Shown here in pieces: positions 9,122 through 17,079 of a stretch of 64,000 nt of DNA. The position numbers and the translations under genes are program-made. The stretch's first letter is position 1. Every line of letters starts with the position of its first letter. The notes beneath the pieces are model-generated. The model was given only the letters and a program-made list of their open reading frames with translations. It did no database searches and was not told the origin of the DNA. Location of the stretch: NCBI RefSeq assembly GCF_019097845.1, contig NZ_JAHRGM010000046.1, forward strand, positions 248,001 through 312,000. Reading direction: 5' to 3'. Source of the DNA: Sphingobium sp. AS12. Lineage in GTDB: Bacteria; Pseudomonadota; Alphaproteobacteria; Sphingomonadales; Sphingomonadaceae.

Positions 9122-11506
9122 GTGGATCAAGTTCAGGCAAAAAAACTGATCGCGCAGGGGACCGGCTTGGTGGCGCAAGGTCGCCTCGTCGATGCTCTGC
9201 GGGCGTTTGAAGAGGCTATTGCCGCCCACCCGGAGAACGCGGAAGCGTTCGCGCATCGCGCCGACGCGCTGACCGACCTTGGCCAACCGGATCTATCGAT
9301 CGCGAGCTATGATCGAGCGATCGAACTCGCGCCGCACCGCCCCGAATTTCATGACTACCGTGGCATCGCATTCGCACGTCTGGGGCGCTTGGAAGAGGCA
9401 CTCGCAAGCCTCGACCAAGCCCTCGCCATCGATCCAGAGAATCTGAATGCCATGAACAACCGAGCGAATGTGCTTAAGCTGATGAAACGTCCGCAGGAAG
9501 CTCTGGAGCAAATCGACCAGGTGCTCTCACAGATGCCGGAATTCGCAGCGGCGCATAATAACCGGGGGAACATGCTGATCGAGCTCGAGCGCTATGAAGA
9601 GGCGATCGCGAGCTTCGATCACGCGATCGAGCTATCGCCCGACCAGACCGATGTGAAAACAAATCGCCTAACCGCGGTCATTCGTTCGGGTTCCACCGAA
9701 GAGATCGCAACGGCCTGTCTCGAAATTCTCGCAACCGAACCTGACCACGTCACCGCCTTGCTGACCTTCGCCGAAATTCTCACAAACCAAGGCAGGACGA
9801 ACGAGGCCATAATTTATTTCATGCGCGTTCTGCGCCGCCAACCGGATCATATCGACGCGCTCTTTGAACTAGGTCTCGTTCTCGTCACCCAAAGGCGCTT
9901 CAACGATGCCATTCAGTGCTTTCAGCGCCTCCTGACATTGGACAGCAAAAAAGTCAGCGCCATCATCAATTTAGGCGTAGCGCTTGCCAAAACCGGGAAG
10001 GTTAGGGAAGCCTTTGTATGCTATGATCGAGCGATTGCACTCGAACCGGAATTGTCCACTGGCTACTATAATCGTGGATGGCTTCTATGGGAACTGCGCG
10101 AGTACGAGCGGTCGCTTGAAAATATCGAACGGGCGCTCGAACTCAATTGGAAAGAGCCGCAGGCGCTTGAAACTTGCCTAAATCTCACATTGCAGCTCGC
10201 ACGATGGGAAAAGTTTCCGGCGTACTTGGCTGAGTTGACGCAGCGAATTGAGACCCAGCCTGATTTGGTGTCTCCATTCCCGATCGCGACCTCGATCGAT
10301 GATCCCGCTCTTCAAAAGAAGTGCGCCGCGACTTATGCGACGATCTTTCCGGTTTCCGAAAAACCATTGAGCCTAGCCCCGTCACCGCGAAGCGAGCGCA
10401 TCCGGGTCGGATATTTCTCCGCTGACTTTTACGAGCACGCTACATTGTATCTCTTGCTGGAGACGCTGGAAGCTCATGACCGAGACAGGTTCGAATTTAT
10501 CGGCTTCTCGTTTGGTCGAACCACCAATGATGTCTGGCAGAACCGCGCGCAGGCGGCCTTTGACCACTTCATTGATATCCAGGGAATGTCAGACGGCGAG
10601 GTCGTCCAACTCGCTCGCGGAAGGGACCTCGACATCGCCGTGGATCTGAAAGGGTATACCGCCGGCTCCCGCTGCAACCTCTTTGCGAACCGTGTTGCGC
10701 CCGTGCAGGCCAACTACCTGGGTTATCCAGGCACGATGGGGACTGAGTGGATGGACTATCTGATCGCCGATCGGATACTCATTCCAGAACCGAACCAGGA
10801 GTTCTACTCGGAGAAAATTGTATATCTGCCCGGCAGCTATCAGCCGAACGCTCGTATCTTCGAGATTCCTAAACGGACGACGCGGGCAGATCATGGGCTC
10901 CCCGACAACCAATTTGTCTATAGTTGCTTCAACAACGCCTACAAGACTACCCCCGAAATATTCTCAGTCTGGATGAGTGTCCTTTCCAGGAACGAAAAGA
11001 GCGTCTTATGGCTATGGGTCGACAATGAGACCGCCCGCCAAAATCTTCGCCGAGAAGCGACGCGACACGGCGTCGCCAGCGAACGGCTCGTGTTCGCTTC
11101 TCGCGCTAGTCGGAATGACCACCTCGAACGAATCCGTCTCGCCGATCTCTTCCTCGACACACTGCCCTGCAACGCACACACGACGGCGAGCGACGCACTA
11201 CGAATGGGGCTTCCACTTTTGACCCGTCCCGGTCGCTCCTTTGCCTCGAGGGTTGCAGCGAGCCTTCTAAGCGCCCTGGACCTTACCGAACTGATCGCGC
11301 ACGATCTCGAACAATATGAGGATAAAGCCGTCTCCCTCGCCAAAGACACCGCAGGCATGGCCGCGCTGAAAGCCAAGCTCGAACGCCAGATAGCACACAG
11401 CTCGCTCTTTGATCCGGTAGACGCGGCACGGAAACTTGAAACGGCCTTCGCTCGGATGCACGAACGACGTCAAAATGGCCTGTCGCCCGACCACATTTAT
11501 CTGTGA
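9122..11506 (+). CDS. TPR-GT41 glycosyltransferase (SPINDLY/HMW1C-like)
   Basis: 794-residue cytoplasmic glycosyltransferase. The GTG start at 9122 has GGAGGA six bases upstream, and the longer frame overlaps the preceding gene. Residues 1-370 are about ten tetratricopeptide repeats. The catalytic half starts near 420 with VGYFSADFYEHA and its conserved His. It contains DLKGYTAGSR, NYLGYPGTMG, CFNNAYKTTPEIF and DTLPCNAHTTASDALRMGLP, all GT41 landmarks. Known relatives add GlcNAc to Ser/Thr or hexose to Asn of adhesins, and HMW1C works beside a TpsB/TpsA pair. Proximity to the TpsB gene suggests it modifies a secreted adhesin (inference). Confidence 0.9.
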   Translation: MDQVQAKKLIAQGTGLVAQGRLVDALRAFEEAIAAHPENAEAFAHRADALTDLGQPDLSIASYDRAIELAPHRPEFHDYRGIAFARLGRLEEALASLDQALAIDPENLNAMNNRANVLKLMKRPQEALEQIDQVLSQMPEFAAAHNNRGNMLIELERYEEAIASFDHAIELSPDQTDVKTNRLTAVIRSGSTEEIATACLEILATEPDHVTALLTFAEILTNQGRTNEAIIYFMRVLRRQPDHIDALFELGLVLVTQRRFNDAIQCFQRLLTLDSKKVSAIINLGVALAKTGKVREAFVCYDRAIALEPELSTGYYNRGWLLWELREYERSLENIERALELNWKEPQALETCLNLTLQLARWEKFPAYLAELTQRIETQPDLVSPFPIATSIDDPALQKKCAATYATIFPVSEKPLSLAPSPRSERIRVGYFSADFYEHATLYLLLETLEAHDRDRFEFIGFSFGRTTNDVWQNRAQAAFDHFIDIQGMSDGEVVQLARGRDLDIAVDLKGYTAGSRCNLFANRVAPVQANYLGYPGTMGTEWMDYLIADRILIPEPNQEFYSEKIVYLPGSYQPNARIFEIPKRTTRADHGLPDNQFVYSCFNNAYKTTPEIFSVWMSVLSRNEKSVLWLWVDNETARQNLRREATRHGVASERLVFASRASRNDHLERIRLADLFLDTLPCNAHTTASDALRMGLPLLTRPGRSFASRVAASLLSALDLTELIAHDLEQYEDKAVSLAKDTAGMAALKAKLERQIAHSSLFDPVDAARKLETAFARMHERRQNGLSPDHIYL

Positions 11507-11602
11507 CCCCCAGACCGAGCGGCCGAACTACGCCACCAGGCCTGTGTAGCCCGCTACGATCCGATTTTAGCCGAGCTGGCGCTCGAGTGCATCGCCGGCA
11601 CT

Positions 11603-11884
11603 TCAACGATCCTCTTTCAATTGCTCCTTCAGGGTCCTGGCGGCACGGAAGGTCAGCTTGCGCGAGCCGCGAAAGTGCGTCCACTCACCAGTACGCGGAT
11701 GACGGCCTTCCCTGGACGCCACGGATTTGACGGCGAACTTCCCGAACCGATTGATGGCGATATCCTCGCCGCGAACCGCCGCACCTTCGATGACGGCAAA
11801 CACCGCCTGAACCGCGCGATAGGCCTCCGCCCGCGTCAAATAGCTTTTCTCGGCGACGCGCTCGACAAGTTCATTGCTGTTCAT
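11603..11884 (-). CDS. HU-family DNA-binding protein
   Basis: 93-residue nucleoid protein. It has the HU/IHF fold pattern MNSNELVERVAEKSYLTRAEAYRAV and the DNA-binding beta-arm region (INRFGKFAVKSVASREGRHPRTGE). The arm lacks the usual GRNP tetrapeptide (here GRHPRTG), as in several HU variants. The start at 11884 has GGAG ten bases upstream, and the longer frame adds only low-complexity residues. It is convergent with the GT41 gene, with 96 bases between them. Confidence 0.9.
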   Translation of the reverse strand: MNSNELVERVAEKSYLTRAEAYRAVQAVFAVIEGAAVRGEDIAINRFGKFAVKSVASREGRHPRTGEWTHFRGSRKLTFRAARTLKEQLKEDR

Positions 11885-12039
11885 GGTCACACGCTCCAGA
11901 TTTCCAAGCAGGATGAATTTCGGGGAAAGCCGCGGCCACCTCAGCAAGGTAAAATGCATCGTGCGCCATCGGTGTGGGCGTCCCGAACGGGCAACGTCGA
12001 CGCCGGCACACAAAAGCCAACTTCAGGCTCGTGTCGCGC

Positions 12040-12744
12040 TCATGCCACGGGTTCTAGCCGTTCGCCCCCCGAAGGATCACAGCGCAGCAACCCTTTGCTT
12101 GCCGCGATCGCGACGGCGTTCACCTTGCTCGTCGCGCCGAGCTTCTCGACGATATTGCGCAAGTGAAATTCCACCGTGCGTCCAGCGATGCTGAGCTCCC
12201 GCGCGATCGTCGCCACCGTCATGCCCTCGGCCGCCATCCGCAAGCAATCCATCTCGCGCGGAGTCGGTGCCGCGGTGCGCCCGGCACGGATCGCTTGAAG
12301 CGCCGCCACATGAATATCGGTCGCCGCCCAGGAAAGCCAAGGACCATGTTCGCTCACCACATGCCGCGCGGCGTCGATGCCTGTGCCCATCAACGCCACC
12401 AGACCCGGCCCGTTCACATGGTCCTGGACCGGCACGGCGATTCCGACATGCTCGGTCTCGGGAGGACGGGAAAAGCGAACCTCCCTGCTTGACCAGGCAA
12501 ACGGACGATGCGCAACCAGCGCCTGCATCACGAGATTGCTGCCCGCTATGAGATCGACATATTGCCGACGCGCAATCGGTGTAGAAGCGATCGACCGCAC
12601 AGCACCGCCGCGTGCGTGCCCGAAATGCAGATAGACGCCACTATAGAGACCATAGGCGTCCGCGAGGTTGAGCAGCGATACTCCAATGACAGCTTCCTGC
12701 TCCGGTGGACCGCCGCGGCGTTCGAATGGAAGAATGACCGCCAT
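12040..12744 (-). CDS. LuxR-family regulator, copy 2
   Basis: 234-residue paralogue of the regulators at 7020 and 15543. It has a shortened autoinducer-binding-like half (SLLNLADAYGLYSGVYLHFGH..VGIAVPVQDHVNGPGLVALMG) and a GerE HTH (TPREMDCLRMAAEGMTVATIARELSIAGRTVEFHLRNIVEKLGATSK). The first 30 or so residues of the other copies are missing, and an in-frame stop just upstream rules out an extension. It diverges from the TonB gene at 13073 across 328 bases containing a palindrome. Confidence 0.85.
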   Translation of the reverse strand: MAVILPFERRGGPPEQEAVIGVSLLNLADAYGLYSGVYLHFGHARGGAVRSIASTPIARRQYVDLIAGSNLVMQALVAHRPFAWSSREVRFSRPPETEHVGIAVPVQDHVNGPGLVALMGTGIDAARHVVSEHGPWLSWAATDIHVAALQAIRAGRTAAPTPREMDCLRMAAEGMTVATIARELSIAGRTVEFHLRNIVEKLGATSKVNAVAIAASKGLLRCDPSGGERLEPVA

Positions 12745-12979
12745 GACGCTTGCTCAGCCGATACCGACGAGGACAGTGCCCCGCCCCGATTCGCCATCAG
12801 GCCGCCAACTTGAGGGCGCGGATAACGAATGCGGCGTCGGCCACGGCCCGACAATCCGCCGGTCGGGCAACAAAAACCCTTTGGATCGGCAGGACTCCAT
12901 CGCTGACATTGAAGAATCGCCTTTGTCACGCATGACTATCGGCGACTCTCTACCCTAGGCGTGCAACTCACCCGCTCGG

Positions 12980-12999
12980 GGAATCCCTAGCGGGATTCC
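12980..12999. promoter_or_regulatory. Perfect palindrome between luxR2 and tonB
   Basis: Arms GGAATCCC and GGGATTCC flank a 4-base centre (TAGC). This 20-base dyad has the size and symmetry of a dimeric activator site. It lies 93 bases upstream of the tonB start and 236 bases from the luxR2 start. Nothing else that looks like a gene is present in 12745-13072. Confidence 0.5.
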
Positions 13000-13072
13000 G
13001 ATGGTCTTGGTGCATGTCACATTGCAGACCAACAGAGATGTGTAAGAAGAGACCAAAGCGACTCTCTCAACT

Positions 13073-13768
13073 ATGCGAGTGTTCATGTCCAGTCCCACCC
13101 GAATCGATGTCATGGGCGCCCTGGTCTCGTGCCTCGGGCATGCCGCGGTCCTCGGAGGCCTGCACATGGCCAGCTCAAACGCCGCGCCCCACTCCAGACC
13201 ATCCCCCGAACCCAGGATAGCGATGGTCGTTGATCTGGTTCCACTGGACGGCATGGGCGAATCGACTCGATCCACGACTGGACTCCACTCAGGCACGGCG
13301 CCCTCGCCATTTGGGCGAGAAGCGCGGCAGAAGCCTTCCACCGCGACCGCTTTCGGAGCTCCCGCAAAGGCTATCGCGCAGGCAGCGCCATCGACCAGTG
13401 ATCCTGCGGCCACGGCCTCGGAAGATGGCGGCGGCATCGCCGCTGCGACCGCGGCCGCCGATCTCGATGAATATCAGCGCCGTCTCTACGAGACCGTCGC
13501 CCGCCACAGCAGCTATCCCAGCGCGGCCAAAAAGCTTCGCCTGGCCGGCGTCACCTATCTCGCCTTCCGCCTCGATCGACGCGGCAACGTCCTGGACAGC
13601 TGGGTGCAACGAAGCTCGGGGTCAGAGATGCTCGACAATGCCGCGCTGGCAGCTCTAGATCGGGCGCAGCCGCTACCGCCGATTCCTCCGTCCCTGCCCG
13701 CCCGCATGGATTTTGTGATCGAAATCGATTCGTCTCTGCAGCAAGTTGCGTTGCTAGGCGCCAACTAG
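13073..13768 (+). CDS. TonB-family protein
   Basis: 231-residue membrane-anchored transducer with an N-terminal hydrophobic segment (VMGALVSCLGHAAVLGGLH), a Ser/Thr/Ala/Pro-rich spacer and a C-terminal TonB fold (YETVARHSSYPSAAKKLRLAG..FRLDRRGNVLDSWVQRSSG). The start may instead be the ATG at 13085. It precedes the ECF sigma and FecR genes on the same strand (52 bases to the sigma start), so all three are likely one transcript. It is the third TonB-like protein in 14 kb. Confidence 0.85.
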   Translation: MRVFMSSPTRIDVMGALVSCLGHAAVLGGLHMASSNAAPHSRPSPEPRIAMVVDLVPLDGMGESTRSTTGLHSGTAPSPFGREARQKPSTATAFGAPAKAIAQAAPSTSDPAATASEDGGGIAAATAAADLDEYQRRLYETVARHSSYPSAAKKLRLAGVTYLAFRLDRRGNVLDSWVQRSSGSEMLDNAALAALDRAQPLPPIPPSLPARMDFVIEIDSSLQQVALLGAN

Positions 13769-13820
13769 AGGGTGCGGCCATCTTCCGTCATACCTTGACC
13801 AGGCACCACGAGTTCATCCC

Positions 13821-14372
13821 GTGACCGCGTCCCCGCGCGAGGTCCTCATGTCCTTGCTGGTGTCAGCATATCCCGATCTGAAGCGCCGGCTCGCCGGTCG
13901 CCTCGGCTCGGCCGATCGCGCCCAAGAAGCCCTCCACGACACCTACATTCGGCTTCGTCGCACCGAGATCGTCGACGAAATCCGCAACCCTACATCCTAC
14001 CTGTTGTCGATGGCGCTCAATATCGCAAGCAACAGCGCGCGCGCCGAAATGAAGCATCTCTCGGCGGCCGAAGTGAACCGCCTGGTCGACTTCCCGGACG
14101 ACGCCCCCGATCCAATCCAATACGCCGAGGCACGATCAGAACTTGCGGCCGTCGATCGGGCATTGCAGAAGCTGCCGCCCCGCCGTCGGGCTATCATCAC
14201 GCGCCTCTGGATCGAGAACGCAACGTACAAGGAACTCGCGTTGGAATACAGCTTATCGGAACGCACAATCCGTCATGAAGTGCTTCTGGCGACCCGGCAT
14301 CTGCACGAGGCGACGGAAGTTTTTTCAGTGGAGGCGTTGCAAGAACAGCTGTCCAAAGTGTCATCTAAATAG
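13821..14372 (+). CDS. ECF sigma factor (FecI-like)
   Basis: 183-residue sigma-70 family protein with region 2 (AQEALHDTYIRLRRTE..NPTSYLLSMALNIASNSAR) and region 4 (LQKLPPRRRAIITRLWIENATYKELALEYSLSERTIRHEVLLATRHL). GTG start; an ATG nine codons later is an alternative. It pairs with the FecR-type protein downstream and probably switches on an outer-membrane uptake or secretion gene set. No dedicated TonB-dependent receptor lies next to it. Confidence 0.9.
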   Translation: MTASPREVLMSLLVSAYPDLKRRLAGRLGSADRAQEALHDTYIRLRRTEIVDEIRNPTSYLLSMALNIASNSARAEMKHLSAAEVNRLVDFPDDAPDPIQYAEARSELAAVDRALQKLPPRRRAIITRLWIENATYKELALEYSLSERTIRHEVLLATRHLHEATEVFSVEALQEQLSKVSSK

Positions 14373-14383
14373 GGAGCGCGAGC

Positions 14384-14437
14384 ATGACACGATGTGCGGC
14401 GCTCATGTCCGAGCTATTGGCTGGCCTGTGGAAATGA
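14384..14437 (+). CDS. 17-residue leader peptide overlapping fecR
   Basis: A short open frame, MTRCAALMSELLAGLWK, has a strong ribosome binding site (AGGGAG, 7 bases before its ATG). It ends in a TGA that overlaps the FecR ATG as ATGA. FecR has no good binding site of its own, so its translation probably depends on ribosomes finishing this leader. It was recognised from the sequence and is not a known family. Confidence 0.55.
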   Translation: MTRCAALMSELLAGLWK

Positions 14438-15426
14438 ATGGAAGGACATGGACCGATGCTGAGCTAGCGCGCCTCCGACTTGAGGGGCTCGATCAGCTCA
14501 ATCGCCTTCTGTCCGGTGAAGCCACCGAGAAGGACGCGGCCGAGTTCACCGCATGGCGCGGCCAAAGCCCTGCCCATGAGGCTGCTTTCCGTTCGGCGCT
14601 GAGGCTCCGGCAAGTCGTCCGCGTCGCCGAAGGGGTCGAGAAACCGAGCAGCATCGGAATCGTGGACAATGTCGTCGATCTTGCACAAGCACGGAGCGGA
14701 CGCCTGTCGAGGCGCGCTTTCATCGGCGGTTCCGTTGCGGCCTCCGTCGCCGGCGGATTGCTCTTCGTGGGCAGGTCCATCGACATGGTGCCGTCGCTTG
14801 CGGAGTTGAATGCGAAATACCGGACCGGAACCGGCGAGCGCCTTCTCGTGCGTCTGGACGATGGAGCTACTGTCCTGCTCAACACGCGTACCAGCCTAAA
14901 CTTGCGCGGCGATCTGCCCATGCCCACTGTCGAACTCGTCAGCGGCGAGGCCGTGCTCACCAGCGGCCGCTCGGGAACCGCTGCCCTCGTCGCCGGCAAA
15001 GGCACCAGCATCGGTAAAAACGGACAGTTCAGCGCGCGCCACACTCCGGACGAAACCTGCATCACCTGCCTCTCTGGAGAGGTCGAAGTCGACTGGCCTG
15101 GAGAACGGCGCCGGCTCCTTGCCTCTGAGGAGGTCCGGTACAGCGATCGCAGCATCGGCGCCGTCACCACCCAGGCCAATACCGCCGCGCTTACCGCATG
15201 GCAGTCCGGAACGCTGATCTTCCAGGACATGCCGATGCGGCAGGTCATCGATGAGATCAACCGCTATCGCCCTGGCCGGATCGTCCTGACCAACAACGCA
15301 CTCGCCACCCGGCGGCTGAGCGGGACCTACAATATCAACCGCCTCGACGATTTCTTCAGCCAGGCCGAGCTGGCCGTCGGCGCGACAATCACCCGCCTGC
15401 CCGGCAGCGTGGTTATCCTGAGCTAA
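14434..15426 (+). CDS. FecR-like anti-sigma/sigma regulator
   Basis: 330-residue inner-membrane regulator. A DUF4880-like N-terminal domain (LDQLNRLLSGEATEKDAAEFTAW) is followed by a single transmembrane helix near residues 95-115 preceded by RRAFIGG. The periplasmic FecR domain has LLVRLDDGATVLLNTRTSL. The C-terminal MRQVIDEINRYRPGRI segment resembles the STN-binding tail of FecR. It would hold the ECF sigma until an STN-bearing partner signals. The start at 14434 is preferred because of the ATGA overlap with the leader frame. An in-frame ATG at 14392 lacks a well-spaced binding site. Confidence 0.85.
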   Translation: MNGRTWTDAELARLRLEGLDQLNRLLSGEATEKDAAEFTAWRGQSPAHEAAFRSALRLRQVVRVAEGVEKPSSIGIVDNVVDLAQARSGRLSRRAFIGGSVAASVAGGLLFVGRSIDMVPSLAELNAKYRTGTGERLLVRLDDGATVLLNTRTSLNLRGDLPMPTVELVSGEAVLTSGRSGTAALVAGKGTSIGKNGQFSARHTPDETCITCLSGEVEVDWPGERRRLLASEEVRYSDRSIGAVTTQANTAALTAWQSGTLIFQDMPMRQVIDEINRYRPGRIVLTNNALATRRLSGTYNINRLDDFFSQAELAVGATITRLPGSVVILS

Positions 15427-15448
15427 GTACGATAGTTTATGTCAACTT

Positions 15449-15476
15449 TGTTACACTGAGTCATTGAATTGTAACA
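15449..15476. promoter_or_regulatory. TGTTACA-N14-TGTAACA inverted repeat before luxR3
   Basis: Perfect 7-base arms lie 14 bases apart in the short AT-rich gap between fecR and the third LuxR gene, 67 bases before its start. This is consistent with an operator or activator dyad. The half-site sequence GAATTGTAACAT recurs near 23811, upstream of the HTH gene at 23924. Confidence 0.45.
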
Positions 15477-15542
15477 TCTTTTTCTTGCCAGATTGCTGCC
15501 CCCGCCGTGTCTATTTCCATGAGGCACGACCTGGGGGGTTTC

Positions 15543-16343
15543 ATGTTTGCGCACACGCTGGCCAACGAGCAGAACTCCGGGAGCACCGAAGCCAGCGCCC
15601 TTCTGCTGCGCCCCGCAACGGCCAATCAGCAGGATATCCTCTCTTCCATAACAAGCTGCCGAACCATGTCCGACCTGCGTGACTGCCTCTTGGGCTATGC
15701 ACGCCTTCTCGGCTTCTACGGTGGCCGTTATGTCCATATCGGTGGCTGTTGGCCGAGCCATCCCGGGATGGGTTCCCAACAACCGATCCGCTTCTGCACG
15801 ACCTCACCACATGATACGCCGGACGCCGAGGACTGGCTCGCCCGGGATCCCTGTGCGGCCCAGGCTCGAACCGCCTTTGCCCCCTTTGCCTATTCGACAA
15901 GGACGTTGACCGGCGTCGACCCGCTCCAGCGCATCTGGCTCGAAAACGAGCGAATGCGCGGCGTCTCCGCAGGCATTGCCTTCCCCGTCCAGGACTGCAC
16001 ACACGGGCCGGCCTACATCAGTCTCTTCGGGAACGATGAGGCCGGCTCACGCAATCTCGCCGAGCGCTGTGCGCCGGAGCTGGCCTTCACCGCGGCCCAT
16101 TTCCACGCAAAGGCCAAGCAGTTGGTGCCAGTCGCGGACTGGGTGCCTCGCCTGTCAGGCCGCGAGCTGCAATGCCTGCGCCTGGCCGCGATGGGCAAGA
16201 CCAACGCGCAAAGCGGAAAAGATCTCGGGATTGCGGGCAAAACCGTCGAGTATCACTTACGCAACGCAATGGAAAAGCTGGGAGCACCGACGAAGCTTCG
16301 CGCCGTCGTCCTCGCGCTTAGCCACGGGCTTATCGTGTTCTAA
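15543..16343 (+). CDS. LuxR-family regulator, copy 3
   Basis: 266-residue regulator, the same length as copy 1 and clearly similar (GFYGGRYVHIGG.., MRGVSAGIAFPVQDCTHGPAYISLFG). The C-terminal HTH is LSGRELQCLRLAAMGKTNAQSGKDLGIAGKTVEYHLRNAMEKLGAPTK. The ATG at 15543 follows a GGGGGG tract. Earlier GTG/ATG codons at 15507/15519 are possible. It is followed by the Cys-rich gene on the same strand, whose control by this regulator is plausible but unproven. Confidence 0.85.
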   Translation: MFAHTLANEQNSGSTEASALLLRPATANQQDILSSITSCRTMSDLRDCLLGYARLLGFYGGRYVHIGGCWPSHPGMGSQQPIRFCTTSPHDTPDAEDWLARDPCAAQARTAFAPFAYSTRTLTGVDPLQRIWLENERMRGVSAGIAFPVQDCTHGPAYISLFGNDEAGSRNLAERCAPELAFTAAHFHAKAKQLVPVADWVPRLSGRELQCLRLAAMGKTNAQSGKDLGIAGKTVEYHLRNAMEKLGAPTKLRAVVLALSHGLIVF

Positions 16344-16445
16344 AGCCGAGAAGCGCCGAAACTTGCCGGATCGATTTTCCTGACTAATCGGCGCGAATCC
16401 ACTTTCCCCGCTGATCTCGTGAGACTCAATAAAAAGGAGGCAGAG

Positions 16446-16889
16446 ATGTCCGTTTACAAGGTTACAGTCGAAGTGGATGGCCGGTCGGTCGAAAGTATTT
16501 TGAAAGCCGGTGTTCCCGCGACGATGGAAGTTGGAACGCACAAGGATCAGGTGACCAGCCCAGAGCACCGCATCAGCATGATGGTTACAGAAAGCGATGA
16601 TCAGCCGGCGGCGTGGGTTCAGGTGGCCAAAATTCAGGCAGAGACGGTAGAGGTGCTTGCCGAGGGCTGGTTAGGTAACGATTCCAACCTCAAGGCGCTA
16701 AATACTTTCGGGGCCGTGCCGACAGGAACGATAACGGTAGCATCTGAAAAGGAAGCCTCAGCACGGCTCAGTCCTGAGCATGCCGCATTTGGCTGCTGCA
16801 CCGCATATGGGAACGGCTGCTACGTGCGCTGCTGCAACGGTTGCTGTTCCGATCCTGGGCGTTGTCCCGGCGCAAGCTGCTGCGGTTAA
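16446..16889 (+). CDS. Protein with Cys-rich C-terminal tail (possible RiPP-like precursor)
   Basis: 147 residues from an ATG with an excellent AAGGAGG binding site. Residues 1-114 are acidic/hydrophobic, contain no Cys and look like a small beta-rich domain. The last 33 residues hold ten Cys, mostly as pairs (GCCTAYGNGC, RCCNGCC, ASCCG), with many Gly. A Cys-free front and a dense Cys tail recall leader/core precursors or metal-binding tails. I recognise no family. There is no signal peptide. A strong hairpin follows the stop. Neighbours (LuxR regulator, Kdo enzymes) give no obvious modification enzyme. Confidence 0.75.
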   Translation: MSVYKVTVEVDGRSVESILKAGVPATMEVGTHKDQVTSPEHRISMMVTESDDQPAAWVQVAKIQAETVEVLAEGWLGNDSNLKALNTFGAVPTGTITVASEKEASARLSPEHAAFGCCTAYGNGCYVRCCNGCCSDPGRCPGASCCG

Positions 16890-16896
16890 CCACCTT

Positions 16897-16933
16897 CGGC
16901 GTTCTCTCGGATGGAATGCTCGAGAGAACGCCG
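16897..16933 (+). terminator. Hairpin after the Cys-rich gene
   Basis: A perfect 13-base stem (CGGCGTTCTCTCG, 16897-16909, and its complement, 16921-16933) with an 11-base loop starts 8 bases after the stop codon. There is no U-run, but in GC-rich genomes such stems often end or stabilise transcripts. Confidence 0.6.
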
Positions 16934-17079
16934 ATTGGGTTAAGCGGCAACACGAGCGGAACCGGCGCCCATGAAGCGGCCGTTGCAGTCGGTATGCCCG
17001 CGACCAGTCATCAGAGCGGCCCATCTTCGCCCTTGGTGAGCCGCTGTCGCCTGATCGACACAGGCCTGCGCAATAGCCC

